A stretch of 38,285 nucleotides of DNA from Bacteroidales bacterium (GCA_004557035.1 SFFB01000022.1:1-38285); one strand, 5' to 3'; positions 1 through 8,797 are shown, counted from the first letter of the stretch. Program-made: numbers and translations. Notes: generated by a model from the letters alone, not told the origin.

Positions 1-363
1 TGGGGCGCTTGGTTTTCGGGCGCCGGCTGCCTCACGCTGATTGCCGTGAACGTCATCTTCATCCCCCACTATGGCTACATGGCCTGTGCCTGGGCCGGCG
101 TGGCCGGATATGGCACGGCAATGGTGTTGAGCTACGTGGTGGGACAACGTCACTATCCCATCGCCTATCCGCTCAAGAGCATAGCCGCCTATGTGGTGCT
201 CGCCGCCGTGGCCTACACGGCGATGGCCCTGCTGCCCCAAGACTGGCCCACGGCGGCACGGTTAGGCATCAACACGGTGATAATTGCCCTTTTCATCGGC
301 TATATCATCAAAAAAGACCTGCCTCTCTCGGGGCTGCCCGTCGTGGGCAAATATTTTAGATAA
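1..363 (+). CDS. Polysaccharide biosynthesis / oligosaccharide flippase, C-terminal part (5' truncated by window)
   Basis: The reading frame is open from base 1, so only the C-terminal 120 residues are present and the gene starts outside the window. The fragment is strongly hydrophobic, with three or four membrane helices separated by short polar loops (for example around YGYMACAWAGVAGYGTAM and YVVLAAVAYTAMALL). It ends in a short basic tail, GKYFR. This pattern, and the position beside ruvB that I recall from other Bacteroidales, fits the C-terminal domain of a Wzx/MATE-like flippase that moves lipid-linked sugars across the inner membrane. The next gene starts 4 bp after the stop, so they are probably co-transcribed. 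The family call is an inference from a fragment; any polytopic exporter of the MOP superfamily is possible. Confidence 0.6.
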   Translation, partial: WGAWFSGAGCLTLIAVNVIFIPHYGYMACAWAGVAGYGTAMVLSYVVGQRHYPIAYPLKSIAAYVVLAAVAYTAMALLPQDWPTAARLGINTVIIALFIGYIIKKDLPLSGLPVVGKYFR

Positions 364-367
364 AGCC

Positions 368-1600
368 ATGCACAACCTCCTGCAACACGCCACCCTCGAC
401 TGCGGTTTGGAAATCGTGCACCGCCACACCACATCGCCCGTGGCCTATCTGGGCTATGTGGTCAAGGCCGGCACGCGTGACGAAGCCACCGAGGACTACG
501 GAATGGCCCATTTCATCGAGCACATGAGTTTCAAAGGCACCGGCAGACGGCGGGCCTGCCACATCAGCAACGGCCTGGAACGCGTGGGCGGCGACCTCAA
601 CGCCTTCACCAACAAACAGGAGACGGTCTATTGCGCCACGGTGCTCTGCGCCGACATTGCCCGCGCCGCCGACCTGCTCACCGACATCGTTTTTCACAGT
701 ACCTATCCGCAACGCGAAATAGAGAAAGAAACGGCCGTGATTTGCGATGAAATCGACAGTTATCGCGACTCGCCAGCAGAGTCGATATTCGACGAATTTG
801 AGTCAATGCTCTTCGACGGCCATCCACTGGGACGCGATATTCTCGGACAGCCCGAACGGCTACGCAGCTACACTACGGCAGACGCCCGACGCTTTGCCGA
901 AACCTTCTACCGCCCCGACAACGCCACATTCTATATCTCGGGCGACATCGCGTTTGACAAAGCCGTGAAGATGTTGGAGAAACTATGGCGTGGCACCGCA
1001 CGATCCTCCACACCACTGCCCACACGACAGGCGCCGACACTGAGACGCGAGGCCCAACTGCGCCGCGTGAACAAAGAGACGCACCAGGCGCATGTGGTGA
1101 TTGGCACACAAACCTACGGCGGCCACGACGAGCGGCGCTATCCCCTGCTCCTGCTCAACAACATGCTGGGCGGACCGGGCATGAACTCGCGACTCAACGT
1201 CTGTCTGAGAGAAAAAGCCGGTTTGGTCTATGCCGCCGACTCGTCGCTCACCACCTACGCCGATGCAGGCTGGTGGTGCGCCTATTTCGGATGCGACACC
1301 CACGACACCGACCGCTGCCTGCGACTGACCAAACGCATTTTGCGCCGTTTCATCGACGAAAAGCTCTCGCCCAAGACGCTTCAAGCCGCAAAAAAACAAC
1401 TCTGCGGTCAAATCGGCATTGCCCTCGACCGCGGCGAAGACTATGCCATTGCCATGGGCAAGACTTGGGCCCAATACGGCACGCTGTATGACCCGGAAGG
1501 CCTGTGCCGGAAAGTGAACGAGGTGACGGCCGAGGCCCTGCAACAGACGGCGGCCGAGGTGTTTGATCCCGACCGGTTGACAACGCTTATCTACGAATAA
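368..1600 (+). CDS. M16 family zinc metallopeptidase (processing-peptidase-like)
   Basis: A 410-residue protein with the inverted zinc motif of M16 peptidases, HFIEH, at residues 48-52, and the expected distal glutamate in CDEIDSY at about residue 128. The length fits a single M16A/M16C pair as in bacterial processing-peptidase-like enzymes. The open frame extends upstream to 284, but the ATG at 368 was chosen because MHNLLQHATLDCGLEIV matches the usual N-terminus and lies 4 bp after the flippase stop. The family cleaves peptides and short unfolded proteins; the substrate cannot be told here. No signal peptide is visible, so it is probably cytoplasmic. Confidence 0.88.
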   Translation: MHNLLQHATLDCGLEIVHRHTTSPVAYLGYVVKAGTRDEATEDYGMAHFIEHMSFKGTGRRRACHISNGLERVGGDLNAFTNKQETVYCATVLCADIARAADLLTDIVFHSTYPQREIEKETAVICDEIDSYRDSPAESIFDEFESMLFDGHPLGRDILGQPERLRSYTTADARRFAETFYRPDNATFYISGDIAFDKAVKMLEKLWRGTARSSTPLPTRQAPTLRREAQLRRVNKETHQAHVVIGTQTYGGHDERRYPLLLLNNMLGGPGMNSRLNVCLREKAGLVYAADSSLTTYADAGWWCAYFGCDTHDTDRCLRLTKRILRRFIDEKLSPKTLQAAKKQLCGQIGIALDRGEDYAIAMGKTWAQYGTLYDPEGLCRKVNEVTAEALQQTAAEVFDPDRLTTLIYE

Positions 1601-1621
1601 TCTATCCAAACGCCTGCACCA

Positions 1622-2158
1622 ATGGCCCATCCGCTTGACTTTTTCCATTTTTGTCCGCACTGCGGCCACAAAGATTTCACCGTATTCGACGCCTGTGCCA
1701 AACGCTGCGGACATTGTGGTTTCACCCTCTATCATAATGCCTCGGCCGCCACGGTGGCCGTAATCACCGACGGCGAAGGCAGACTGCTGGCAGTGCGCCG
1801 GGCCTGTGAACCGGCTAAAGGCACTCTCGACCTGCCGGGTGGCTTTGTCTGTCCCGGCGAAACGCTCGACGAAGGACTGGCACGGGAGGTGAAAGAAGAA
1901 CTTGGCGCCGAGGTGGCCGAGTGGGCTTATCTGTTTTCGCAGACCAACGTCTACCGCTATTCGGGCTACGACATACACACCACCGACGCCTTTTTCGCCT
2001 GCCGCCTGGCCGACAACGCCGTCGTCGCCGCCGCTGACGATGCCGCAGAAGTGATGTGGCTCAAGCCGGAAGAGATACGGCCCGAAGCGTTTGGCCTGCT
2101 GTCGATAAGGCAAGGTGTGGAGAAACTGCTTGAACGATGGGCCGAAAAAGGCCGATAA
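1622..2158 (+). CDS. Nudix hydrolase with N-terminal zinc ribbon
   Basis: A 178-residue protein. An N-terminal zinc ribbon is formed by the pairs CPHC and CGHC (residues about 11-35). It is followed by a complete Nudix box beginning GGFVCPGETLDEG and continuing REVKEELGA (residues about 73-96), with the metal-binding REVKEE core intact. Nudix enzymes hydrolyse nucleoside diphosphates linked to another moiety; a zinc ribbon plus Nudix arrangement is found in NudC-like NADH pyrophosphatases, but the protein is shorter than NudC and I would not assign the substrate. It lies 21 bp after the M16 gene and is followed by a terminator-like hairpin before ruvB. Confidence 0.9.
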   Translation: MAHPLDFFHFCPHCGHKDFTVFDACAKRCGHCGFTLYHNASAATVAVITDGEGRLLAVRRACEPAKGTLDLPGGFVCPGETLDEGLAREVKEELGAEVAEWAYLFSQTNVYRYSGYDIHTTDAFFACRLADNAVVAAADDAAEVMWLKPEEIRPEAFGLLSIRQGVEKLLERWAEKGR

Positions 2159-2171
2159 AGCCCGTCTGATG

Positions 2172-2201
2172 GCCGCAGTTTTGGCTGCGGCTCTGCCTTT
2201 T
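2172..2201 (+). terminator. Possible intrinsic terminator after the Nudix gene
   Basis: GCCGCAG at 2172-2178 pairs perfectly with CTGCGGC at 2185-2191 around a 6-nt loop, followed by a broken T-rich stretch (TCTGCCTTTTG). The hairpin is good but the T-run is interrupted, so termination may be partial. It sits between the Nudix stop and the ruvB -7 box. Confidence 0.45.
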
Positions 2202-2214
2202 GACAAAAAATCGC

Positions 2215-2222
2215 TAAATTTG
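2215..2222 (+). promoter_or_regulatory. Bacteroidetes -7 box for ruvB
   Basis: TAAATTTG matches the TAnnTTTG consensus of the Bacteroidetes primary sigma factor and lies 8 bp before the ruvB ATG, so the transcript would be leaderless or nearly so. No good TTTG -33 box is seen at the usual 19-20 bp spacing. Confidence 0.5.
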
Positions 2223-2230
2223 CCGACATT

Positions 2231-3241
2231 ATGGTAGAAGACACTTTCGACATACGCGCCGAACAACATTCGCCATCAAAAAGCGAACGCGACTTTGAGA
2301 ACGCCTTGCGCCCACTGAGTTTTGAAGACTTCAGCGGACAGAGCAAGGTGGTGAAAAACCTGCGCGTGTTTGTCGAGGCAGCCAAATACCGTGGTGAACC
2401 GCTCGACCACACCCTGTTGCACGGCCCTCCCGGACTGGGAAAAACCACCTTGTCCAATATCATTGCCAATGAGCTTGGCGTGGGTTTCAAACTCACCTCG
2501 GGCCCCGTACTGGACAAACCCGGCGACCTGGCCGGCCTGCTCACCAGCCTCGAACCCAACGACGTGCTTTTCATCGACGAAATACACCGCCTCTCGCCAG
2601 TGGTGGAGGAATACCTGTATTCGGCAATGGAAGACTACCGCATCGACATCATGATTGACCGCGGTCCGGCTGCACGCTCCATACAAATAGACCTCAACCC
2701 GTTTACCCTCGTGGGCGCCACGACGCGCAGCGGTCTGCTCACAGCCCCTCTGCGTGCCCGTTTCGGCATTAACCTGCATCTGGAATATTACGACGCCGAA
2801 ACGCTCTGCCGCATCATCAGCCGCTCGGCACAAATCTTGAACGTGCCCATCTCGGAAGAGGCCGCCCAAGAGATTGCCGGACGCTCGAGAGGTACGCCCC
2901 GTATCGCCAACGCCCTGTTGCGACGCGTGAGAGACTTCGCCCAAGTGAAAGGCAACGGACGCATCGACACCGCCATTGCACGCTATGCGCTCGAAGCACT
3001 CAACATCGACCGCTACGGCTTGGACGAAATCGACAATAAAATACTGCTCACCATCATCGATAAATTCAAAGGCGGACCGGTGGGCGTGACCACCATCGCC
3101 ACAGCCATCGGCGAAGACGCCGGCACCGTGGAAGAGGTCTACGAACCATTCCTCATCAAAGAAGGCTTCATCCGCCGCACACCACGAGGCCGAGAAGTGA
3201 CCGAACTCGCCTACAAACACCTGGGAGACACACTCTCATGA
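2231..3241 (+). CDS. ruvB: Holliday junction branch migration ATPase RuvB
   Basis: A 336-residue AAA+ ATPase, the usual length for RuvB. Walker A GPPGLGKTT is at residues 65-73, Walker B FIDEIHR at about 114-120, sensor 1 GATTRSG at 162-168, and the arginine finger lies in LRARFGI (174-180). A C-terminal winged helix ends in RTPRGREVTELAY. RuvB hexamers drive branch migration of Holliday junctions together with RuvA; ruvA and ruvC are not in this window. The stop overlaps the start of ybeY by 4 bp (ATGA), so the two are translationally coupled. Confidence 0.98.
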   Translation: MVEDTFDIRAEQHSPSKSERDFENALRPLSFEDFSGQSKVVKNLRVFVEAAKYRGEPLDHTLLHGPPGLGKTTLSNIIANELGVGFKLTSGPVLDKPGDLAGLLTSLEPNDVLFIDEIHRLSPVVEEYLYSAMEDYRIDIMIDRGPAARSIQIDLNPFTLVGATTRSGLLTAPLRARFGINLHLEYYDAETLCRIISRSAQILNVPISEEAAQEIAGRSRGTPRIANALLRRVRDFAQVKGNGRIDTAIARYALEALNIDRYGLDEIDNKILLTIIDKFKGGPVGVTTIATAIGEDAGTVEEVYEPFLIKEGFIRRTPRGREVTELAYKHLGDTLS

Positions 3242-3657
3242 TTTCCTATCAAACCATCAACGTGAAGATGCCGGCTATCAAACGCCGCGCCAACTCGGCC
3301 TGGGTCAAGGCCGTGGCCGAAAGCTATGGCAAACAAGTGGGCGACGTGGCCTATATCTTTTGCGACGACGAGAAAATACTGGAGGTGAACCGCCAATATC
3401 TCAACCACGACTACTACACAGACATCATCACGTTTGACTATTGCACAGACAACACCGTGAGTGGCGACCTCTTCATCAGTCTCGACACCGTGCGCTCCAA
3501 TGCCGAGGCCTTCGGCAAAACCTATGAAGAAGAATTGCACCGCGTCATCATTCACGGCATCCTGCACCTCTGCGGCATCAACGACAAAGGCCCGGGAGAG
3601 CGCGAAATCATGGAGGCGGCCGAAAACAAAGCCCTCGCCATAAGGCCGGGCGAGTGA
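3238..3657 (+). CDS. ybeY: Endoribonuclease / rRNA maturation factor YbeY
   Basis: A 139-residue UPF0054 family protein. The metal site is recognisable as HGILHLCGINDKG (residues about 103-115). The first two histidines of the usual HGxLHLxGxDH signature are present, but the third ligand position reads Lys after Asp instead of His. I recall similar substitutions in Bacteroidetes members, so activity is not excluded. YbeY acts in 16S rRNA 3'-end maturation and ribosome quality control. The start overlaps the ruvB stop by 4 bp. A 54-bp AT-rich spacer without an evident promoter leads to tyrS. Confidence 0.93.
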   Translation: MISYQTINVKMPAIKRRANSAWVKAVAESYGKQVGDVAYIFCDDEKILEVNRQYLNHDYYTDIITFDYCTDNTVSGDLFISLDTVRSNAEAFGKTYEEELHRVIIHGILHLCGINDKGPGEREIMEAAENKALAIRPGE

Positions 3658-3711
3658 AAACAGACCCTGACACAAACCGCATAATCACAAACAAAACACG
3701 ATAAAACAACT

Positions 3712-5007
3712 ATGAACTTCGTAGAAGAACTGAAGTGGCGCGGAATGCTCCACCAAATGATGCCGGGAACGGAAGAACTGCTGGAAAAAGAACAGGTAAC
3801 CGCTTATGTCGGCATTGACCCCACGGCAGACTCGCTCCACATTGGCCACCTCTGCTCGGTGATGATGCTCCGGCACTTTCAACGCGCCGGACACAAACCA
3901 CTGGCACTCGTGGGAGGCGCTACGGGAATGATTGGCGACCCTTCGGGCAAAAGCGCCGAACGCAACCTGCTCACCGAAGAGACGCTCCGCCATAACGTGG
4001 CCTGCATCAAAGCCCAGCTGGCCCGCTTCCTTGACTTTGACTCTGACGCTCCCAACGCCGCCGAACTGGTCAACAACTACGACTGGATGAAGGACTTTAC
4101 CTTCCTCGACTTCGCCCGTGAGATTGGCAAGCACATCACGGTGAACTATATGATGGCCAAAGACAGCGTGAAGAAACGCCTCAACGGCGAAGCTCGCGAC
4201 GGCCTCTCTTTCACCGAATTTACCTATCAGCTTCTGCAGGGCTACGACTTCCTCCACCTCTATCAGGAGAAGAACTGCAAACTCCAGATGGGTGGCTCTG
4301 ACCAATGGGGCAACATCACCACCGGCACGGAACTCATCCGCCGTACCCTCGGCGCCGATGCCGATGCCTACGCGTTGACCTGCCCGCTCATCACCAAAGC
4401 CGATGGCAAAAAGTTTGGAAAAACAGAGCAAGGCAACGTATGGCTCGACCGCAAATACACCACACCTTATAAATTCTACCAATTCTGGCTCAACGTTGGC
4501 GACGAAGAGGCTGAGCGCTACATCAAGATTTTCACCTCACTGACCCACGAAGAGATTGACGCACTCATCGCCGAGCATCGCGCCGACCCGGGACGCCGCA
4601 TCCTGCAAAAGAAACTCGGCGAAGAGGTGACCTGCATGGTGCACAGCCGCGAAGACTACGAGACCGCCGTCGAGGCGTCCAACATTCTCTTTGGCAAAGC
4701 CACCAAAGACAATCTCACCAAACTGGACGAAGACACTCTGCTCAGCGTGTTTGACGGCGTACCGCAATTCAGCGTGGACAAAGCCGCTGTCATAGGTGCC
4801 AAAGCCGTCGACCTGCTGGCCGAAACTACCCAATGCTTTGCCTCAAAAGGCGAAATGCGCAAACTCACACAGGGTGGCGGCGTAAGCCTCAACAAAGAGA
4901 AACTCACCGCCTTCGACCGCGAAATCACCGCCGACGACCTTATTGCCGGCAAATATCTCGTGGTGCAGCGCGGCAAGAAAAACTATTTCCTGCTCATCGT
5001 CAAATAA
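3712..5007 (+). CDS. tyrS: Tyrosyl-tRNA synthetase
   Basis: A 431-residue class I synthetase of normal bacterial length. The HIGH motif is exact (SLHIGHL, residues 41-47). The KMSKS loop is present as KFGKT (234-238), the form usual for TyrRS. The tyrosine pocket signatures YVGIDPTADSLH and QMGGSDQWGN are present, and the C-terminal region (KLTQGGGVSLNKEKL onward) is an S4 RNA-binding domain. It charges tRNA-Tyr in the cytoplasm. Only 9 bp separate it from dapB. Confidence 0.98.
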   Translation: MNFVEELKWRGMLHQMMPGTEELLEKEQVTAYVGIDPTADSLHIGHLCSVMMLRHFQRAGHKPLALVGGATGMIGDPSGKSAERNLLTEETLRHNVACIKAQLARFLDFDSDAPNAAELVNNYDWMKDFTFLDFAREIGKHITVNYMMAKDSVKKRLNGEARDGLSFTEFTYQLLQGYDFLHLYQEKNCKLQMGGSDQWGNITTGTELIRRTLGADADAYALTCPLITKADGKKFGKTEQGNVWLDRKYTTPYKFYQFWLNVGDEEAERYIKIFTSLTHEEIDALIAEHRADPGRRILQKKLGEEVTCMVHSREDYETAVEASNILFGKATKDNLTKLDEDTLLSVFDGVPQFSVDKAAVIGAKAVDLLAETTQCFASKGEMRKLTQGGGVSLNKEKLTAFDREITADDLIAGKYLVVQRGKKNYFLLIVK

Positions 5008-5016
5008 TCACGCCCT

Positions 5017-5769
5017 ATGAAAATTGCCCTTATCGGCTATGGCAAAATGGGCCACATGATTGAAGAAGAGGCCCTGAAGCGCGGACATGAAATTGTCTGC
5101 ATCATCGACATAGACAACCGCGACGACTTTGAGAGCGAAGCCTTCAAGAGTGCCGACGTGGCAATTGAGTTTACCACGCCAACGGCCGCCTACGACAACT
5201 ACGTACGCGCCTTCAAGGCCGGCGTGAAGGTAGTGAGCGGCTCGACGGGATGGCAAAAAGACCATGCCGACGACGTAAAGCACCTCATCGACGAGGGCCA
5301 TACGCTCTTCTGGGCCAGCAACTTCTCGCTCGGAGTAGCCATATTTTCGGCCGTGAACAAATACCTGGCCCGCATCATGAACAACTTCCCGGCCTACGAC
5401 GTGACGATGGTAGAAACCCACCACATCCACAAGCTCGACGCGCCAAGCGGCACGGCCATCACACTGGCCGAACAAATCTGCCACGAAATGGACCGCAAAA
5501 AAGACTGGACCAAAGGTGAGGTGCTGGAAGCCGACGGCAGCACGACGGGCTCAAAAGAAGCTCCGGCCGACCTGCTGCGCATTGACGCCATCCGCCGCGA
5601 TGAGGTGCCGGGCATACACACCATCACTTACGACAGCCCGGCCGACGCCATCACCATTACCCACGACGCCCACAACCGCCGCGGTTTTGCCCTCGGTGCC
5701 GTATTGGCCGCTGAATTCACCGCCACCCACACGGGCCTGCTGACCACCGACGACCTCTTCACCTTCTAA
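5017..5769 (+). CDS. dapB: 4-hydroxy-tetrahydrodipicolinate reductase
   Basis: A 250-residue protein with an N-terminal dinucleotide-binding loop GYGKMG (residues 7-12) and the catalytic signature HHIHKLDAPSGTA (about 133-146), in which the second histidine and the lysine act as proton donors in the family. DapB reduces the DapA product to tetrahydrodipicolinate with NAD(P)H in the lysine/diaminopimelate pathway that feeds peptidoglycan. Start and length agree with the family. It is followed after 8 bp by lepB, an order I recall from other Bacteroidales. Confidence 0.97.
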   Translation: MKIALIGYGKMGHMIEEEALKRGHEIVCIIDIDNRDDFESEAFKSADVAIEFTTPTAAYDNYVRAFKAGVKVVSGSTGWQKDHADDVKHLIDEGHTLFWASNFSLGVAIFSAVNKYLARIMNNFPAYDVTMVETHHIHKLDAPSGTAITLAEQICHEMDRKKDWTKGEVLEADGSTTGSKEAPADLLRIDAIRRDEVPGIHTITYDSPADAITITHDAHNRRGFALGAVLAAEFTATHTGLLTTDDLFTF

Positions 5770-5777
5770 CGCCTCCT

Positions 5778-7226
5778 ATGTCTATTAACTTTCCCGACTT
5801 TAAGTCGCACAAAGCCGCTTATATCAAGTGCGGCATAGTCCTCCTGCTCTATTTTGCCTTTCTTTTCTGGGTTGGCTCTTGGTGGGGCCTGCTGGTGGTA
5901 CCGTTTATCATAGACATCTACCTCACCAAAATCATCAAATGGACTTGGTGGAAACAATCGCCGTCGCGCACCACCCGCACGGTGATGAGTTGGGTCGACG
6001 CCATCGTCTTTGCGCTCACGGCCATCTATTTTCTTAACCAGTTCTTTTTCCAGAACTTCGTTATTCCTTCTTCTTCTCTCGAAAAGACGCTGCTCACGGG
6101 CGACTATCTGCTGGTGTCGAAACTTTCTTACGGTCCTCGCATCCCGGAGACACCGCTCACCATGCCTCTGACGCAAAACACCATGCCTCTGATTGGCGGC
6201 AAAAGTTATCTGGGCTGGCCGCAGTGGGAATATCGCCGCGTGAAGGGACTCGGACAGGTGGAACTCAACGACATTGTGGTGTTCAACTATCCCTCAGGCG
6301 ACACCGTGGCCACCAAGCACATCGACCAAGACTTCTATGGCATGGCCTACAGCATTGGTAGCGGAATGAGCGCACAAAACGGCACCTACAAACCGCTCAC
6401 ACCCGATATGCCTTATGCAGAGCAGCAGGCTGAATATGCCCGCCGCTACGCCATTGGCCGAGAGGTCATTGACAACAACCCCGAAGAGTTTGGCCAAGTC
6501 ATCACTCACCCCACCGACCGCCGCGAAAACTACGTGAAACGCTGTGTGGGACTGCCGGGACAGACGCTGGAAATCAAAAACGACATCATTTATCTCGACG
6601 GCAAGGCCAACCCTCAGCCCGAGAACGTGCAATACCGCTATGCCGTGCCGGCTTCGCTCCAGATTGACGACGAAACCAAACGCGAACTCAACATTACCAA
6701 CGAGGAGTTGCAATATGTGGAGATGGGAGCAGGTTTCCCCATGACCGAACATGTGAAGAACGAACTTGTCAAGCGAGGATTTATCGCGCCCAATCCCGAA
6801 AGAGCGCCTCTGGCCGCCGGCGACGAACTCTATCCGCTCAATATGGCCAAAAAATGGACCTCGGCCAATTACGGCCCCGTGTGGATACCGAAAAAGGGCG
6901 CGAAACTGAAACTCACATTGAAAAATCTGCCCATCTATGAGCGCCCCATCAGAGTCTACGAAGGCAATCAGCTGGAGGTGAAGGGCAACAAGATTTATAT
7001 CAACGGCAAGGCCACAGACAGCTACACGTTCAAAATGGACTACTACTGGATGATGGGTGACAACCGCGACAACTCGGCCGACTCACGCTTCTGGGGCTTT
7101 GTGCCCGAAGACCACATCGTGGGCAAACCGCTCTTCGTGTGGCTCTCACTCAATCCGGACTATGGCCTGTTTGACGGCAAAATACGTTGGGGCCGACTCT
7201 TCAAGTGGGTGAGCGGCATCAAATAA
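5778..7226 (+). CDS. lepB: Signal peptidase I, large Bacteroidetes form
   Basis: A 482-residue S26 peptidase. The N-terminus has two membrane helices (about residues 15-52) and a third hydrophobic segment (about 72-96) leading into the catalytic box SLEKTL, with the nucleophile at Ser100. The general base is Lys254 in YVKRCVGLPG, and box E is GDNRDNSADSRFWG near residue 425. The long insertion between boxes accounts for the size compared with about 320 residues in E. coli. It removes signal peptides of exported proteins at the periplasmic face of the inner membrane. The next gene is a shorter paralogue without the catalytic residues. Confidence 0.96.
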   Translation: MSINFPDFKSHKAAYIKCGIVLLLYFAFLFWVGSWWGLLVVPFIIDIYLTKIIKWTWWKQSPSRTTRTVMSWVDAIVFALTAIYFLNQFFFQNFVIPSSSLEKTLLTGDYLLVSKLSYGPRIPETPLTMPLTQNTMPLIGGKSYLGWPQWEYRRVKGLGQVELNDIVVFNYPSGDTVATKHIDQDFYGMAYSIGSGMSAQNGTYKPLTPDMPYAEQQAEYARRYAIGREVIDNNPEEFGQVITHPTDRRENYVKRCVGLPGQTLEIKNDIIYLDGKANPQPENVQYRYAVPASLQIDDETKRELNITNEELQYVEMGAGFPMTEHVKNELVKRGFIAPNPERAPLAAGDELYPLNMAKKWTSANYGPVWIPKKGAKLKLTLKNLPIYERPIRVYEGNQLEVKGNKIYINGKATDSYTFKMDYYWMMGDNRDNSADSRFWGFVPEDHIVGKPLFVWLSLNPDYGLFDGKIRWGRLFKWVSGIK

Positions 7227-7271
7227 ACTCCACCCGACACCACAAGGCTGAACGCTTGAACCGAAATCATT

Positions 7272-7805
7272 ATGGTGACCATCAAACGCTATATCGGCCG
7301 CTTTAAGAAACCGCCCGGCTGGCGGGGAACAAGACACTTCATGCGCTATGTGGTCTTGCCCGCCGCTGTGGCCGTTTTTTTAATGCTTATGGTGCATGAA
7401 ATGTGGCTCACGCAGGTGTCTGTCACCACGCCACAGCAGGCACTGCACTTGGAAAGCGGCGACCGCCTGCTGGTCAACCGGGCCGCCTATGGCCTGCGCC
7501 TGCCGTTTGGTCTGGGAGGCAAGCAAAAGCGTTTTTTCAGCAGTTTGCCTGAGCGGGACGACCTCGTGGCCTATCACCTGAACGACGGGCGGTTAGCCCT
7601 GGGGCGCGTCGAGGCCCTGCCGGGCGACACCGTAGACCGCCCACAGCACGGCATCGTGCCAGAGGGGGCTATTGTGGTGGGGCAAAACCTTGTCGACGAA
7701 GCTCAAGTCTTCGGCCGTGTGGTCTGCATCACTTATTCCATCCATCCCGATCGGCCGTTTTACAACTGCCTGCGGGCCGACCGTTTTTTCTCCGGGATTG
7801 AATAA
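7272..7805 (+). CDS. S26 signal-peptidase-like paralogue lacking the Ser/Lys catalytic dyad
   Basis: A 177-residue protein with one N-terminal membrane helix (about residues 25-45) and an S26 fold recognisable by comparison with its upstream neighbour. Using the shared GD-x-LLV block as anchor, SLEKTLLTGDYLLV in LepB aligns with QQALHLESGDRLLV here, so the nucleophile Ser is Gln. At the second block, YVKRCVGLPG aligns with LALGRVEALPG, so the catalytic Lys is Gly. The DNRDNS box is also missing; the protein ends about where that box would be. The gene is open, starts 45 bp after lepB and keeps normal codon use, so it is probably expressed. A role as non-catalytic partner or regulator of LepB is inference. 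Confidence 0.82.
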   Translation: MVTIKRYIGRFKKPPGWRGTRHFMRYVVLPAAVAVFLMLMVHEMWLTQVSVTTPQQALHLESGDRLLVNRAAYGLRLPFGLGGKQKRFFSSLPERDDLVAYHLNDGRLALGRVEALPGDTVDRPQHGIVPEGAIVVGQNLVDEAQVFGRVVCITYSIHPDRPFYNCLRADRFFSGIE

Positions 7806-7907
7806 TGCCGGCCCCAAATTCTGATGCCGGCAGCCGCCGTCTGATACGTGCAGCAGGCTTTTTCATCATCCACTCTCCTCATCTTTCATTTTCTTCATTC
7901 CAAGGTC

Positions 7908-8543
7908 ATGCGCCCAGCCATTCTTACGTCGGCCTACCTGCCACCCGTTGAATACTTCACCAAGCTCTATGGCGCGCCCTACGTCATTCTGGACTGCCAC
8001 GACCATTATGTCAAGCAGACCTACCGCAACCGCTGCATCATTGCCGGACCCGACGGACCGTTGGCTCTGACACTGCCCATCGTGCACGAAGGCAAAGGCA
8101 AAATGCCGACACGCGACATCCGGCTGAGCCGGCACGGCGACTGGCGCCATCTGCATTGGAACGCCCTGAAGAGCTGCTACGAAAACAGTCCGTTTTTTGA
8201 GTATATGGCCGACGACTTTCTGGCCATATACCGTCAAGACTTCACTTACCTTGTCGACTTCAACACGGCCCTCCAAGAACTGGTTTGCCGGTGGCTCGGC
8301 CTGAGTCCCGACATCCGGCCGGCTGAGTGCTACGTGGACGCCTCGACGGTCGACGCCGACGACTTCAGGGAGACCATCCGCCCCAAGACGGGCTATGAAG
8401 CCGACCAGGCTTTCACCCCAACGCCCTACTATCAGGTGTTTCAACATCAAAACGGCTTTCTGCCCAACCTGAGCATCGTGGACCTGCTCTTCAATATGGG
8501 ACCGGAGGCCCGCCTCGTGTTGAAGCAAAGCATAAAAGACTGA
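7908..8543 (+). CDS. WbqC-like family protein
   Basis: A 211-residue protein. The opening AILTSAYLPPVEYFTKLY is the characteristic start of the WbqC-like family, which is why the ATG at 7908 is preferred to an in-frame ATG at 7848 that would add 20 residues. Family members occur in O-antigen and other surface-polysaccharide clusters, but the reaction is not established to my knowledge. No membrane segment or signal peptide is seen. It follows the lepB pair after about 100 bp, a neighbourhood I recall in Bacteroidales. Confidence 0.8.
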   Translation: MRPAILTSAYLPPVEYFTKLYGAPYVILDCHDHYVKQTYRNRCIIAGPDGPLALTLPIVHEGKGKMPTRDIRLSRHGDWRHLHWNALKSCYENSPFFEYMADDFLAIYRQDFTYLVDFNTALQELVCRWLGLSPDIRPAECYVDASTVDADDFRETIRPKTGYEADQAFTPTPYYQVFQHQNGFLPNLSIVDLLFNMGPEARLVLKQSIKD

Positions 8544-8547
8544 CCGC

Positions 8548-8580
8548 CGGGCTTCACTCTGCCCGAAGAAAAAGTTTTTT
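8548..8580 (+). terminator. Weak terminator after the WbqC-like gene
   Basis: CGGGC (8548-8552) pairs with GCCCG (8561-8565), followed by an A-rich spacer and six T (8575-8580). The stem is only 5 bp and the T-run is displaced, so the call is tentative. It would close the long + strand gene cluster that begins upstream of the window. Confidence 0.35.
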
Positions 8581-8720
8581 CGCTTGCATTTTAACCCAAA
8601 TTTAAGGTTCAGAAAAAGGTTTGAAAGTGACGAAAACACTTCATTTTGGCGTCCAAAAGCCATTTTGAAGGGTCTGCAAGCGGTTCAAAGTTCACTAATT
8701 CACACCTTCCACCTCTAACC

Positions 8721-8797
8721 ATAGGGACAATAAATCGCACAATAAGGACAAAAACGACGAGAATTAGGACGGTACGTAAGCGCCTTATCCCCGTAAC
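8721..8797 (-). repeat. Copy D of the 21-bp-period intergenic array (inverted)
   Basis: Within the 526-bp gap 8544-9069. Read on the - strand it begins TTACGGGGATAAGG, a 14-base word identical to that in copy A (after polA). It continues with CCTAAT, CCTTAT and CCCTAT spaced 20-21 bp apart, at + coordinates 8763-8768, 8742-8747 and 8721-8726. The + strand word GGAC recurs at 8725, 8746 and 8767, exactly 21 bp apart. No TTTG-N19-TAnnTTTG promoter was found on the correct side, so this copy looks degenerate. A TTG-initiated frame crosses it but is not credible as a gene. Confidence 0.6.

Noticed and set aside
983..2269. 428-codon antisense frame across the M16 and Nudix genes
   Set aside because: Overlaps two well-supported + strand genes; no motif.
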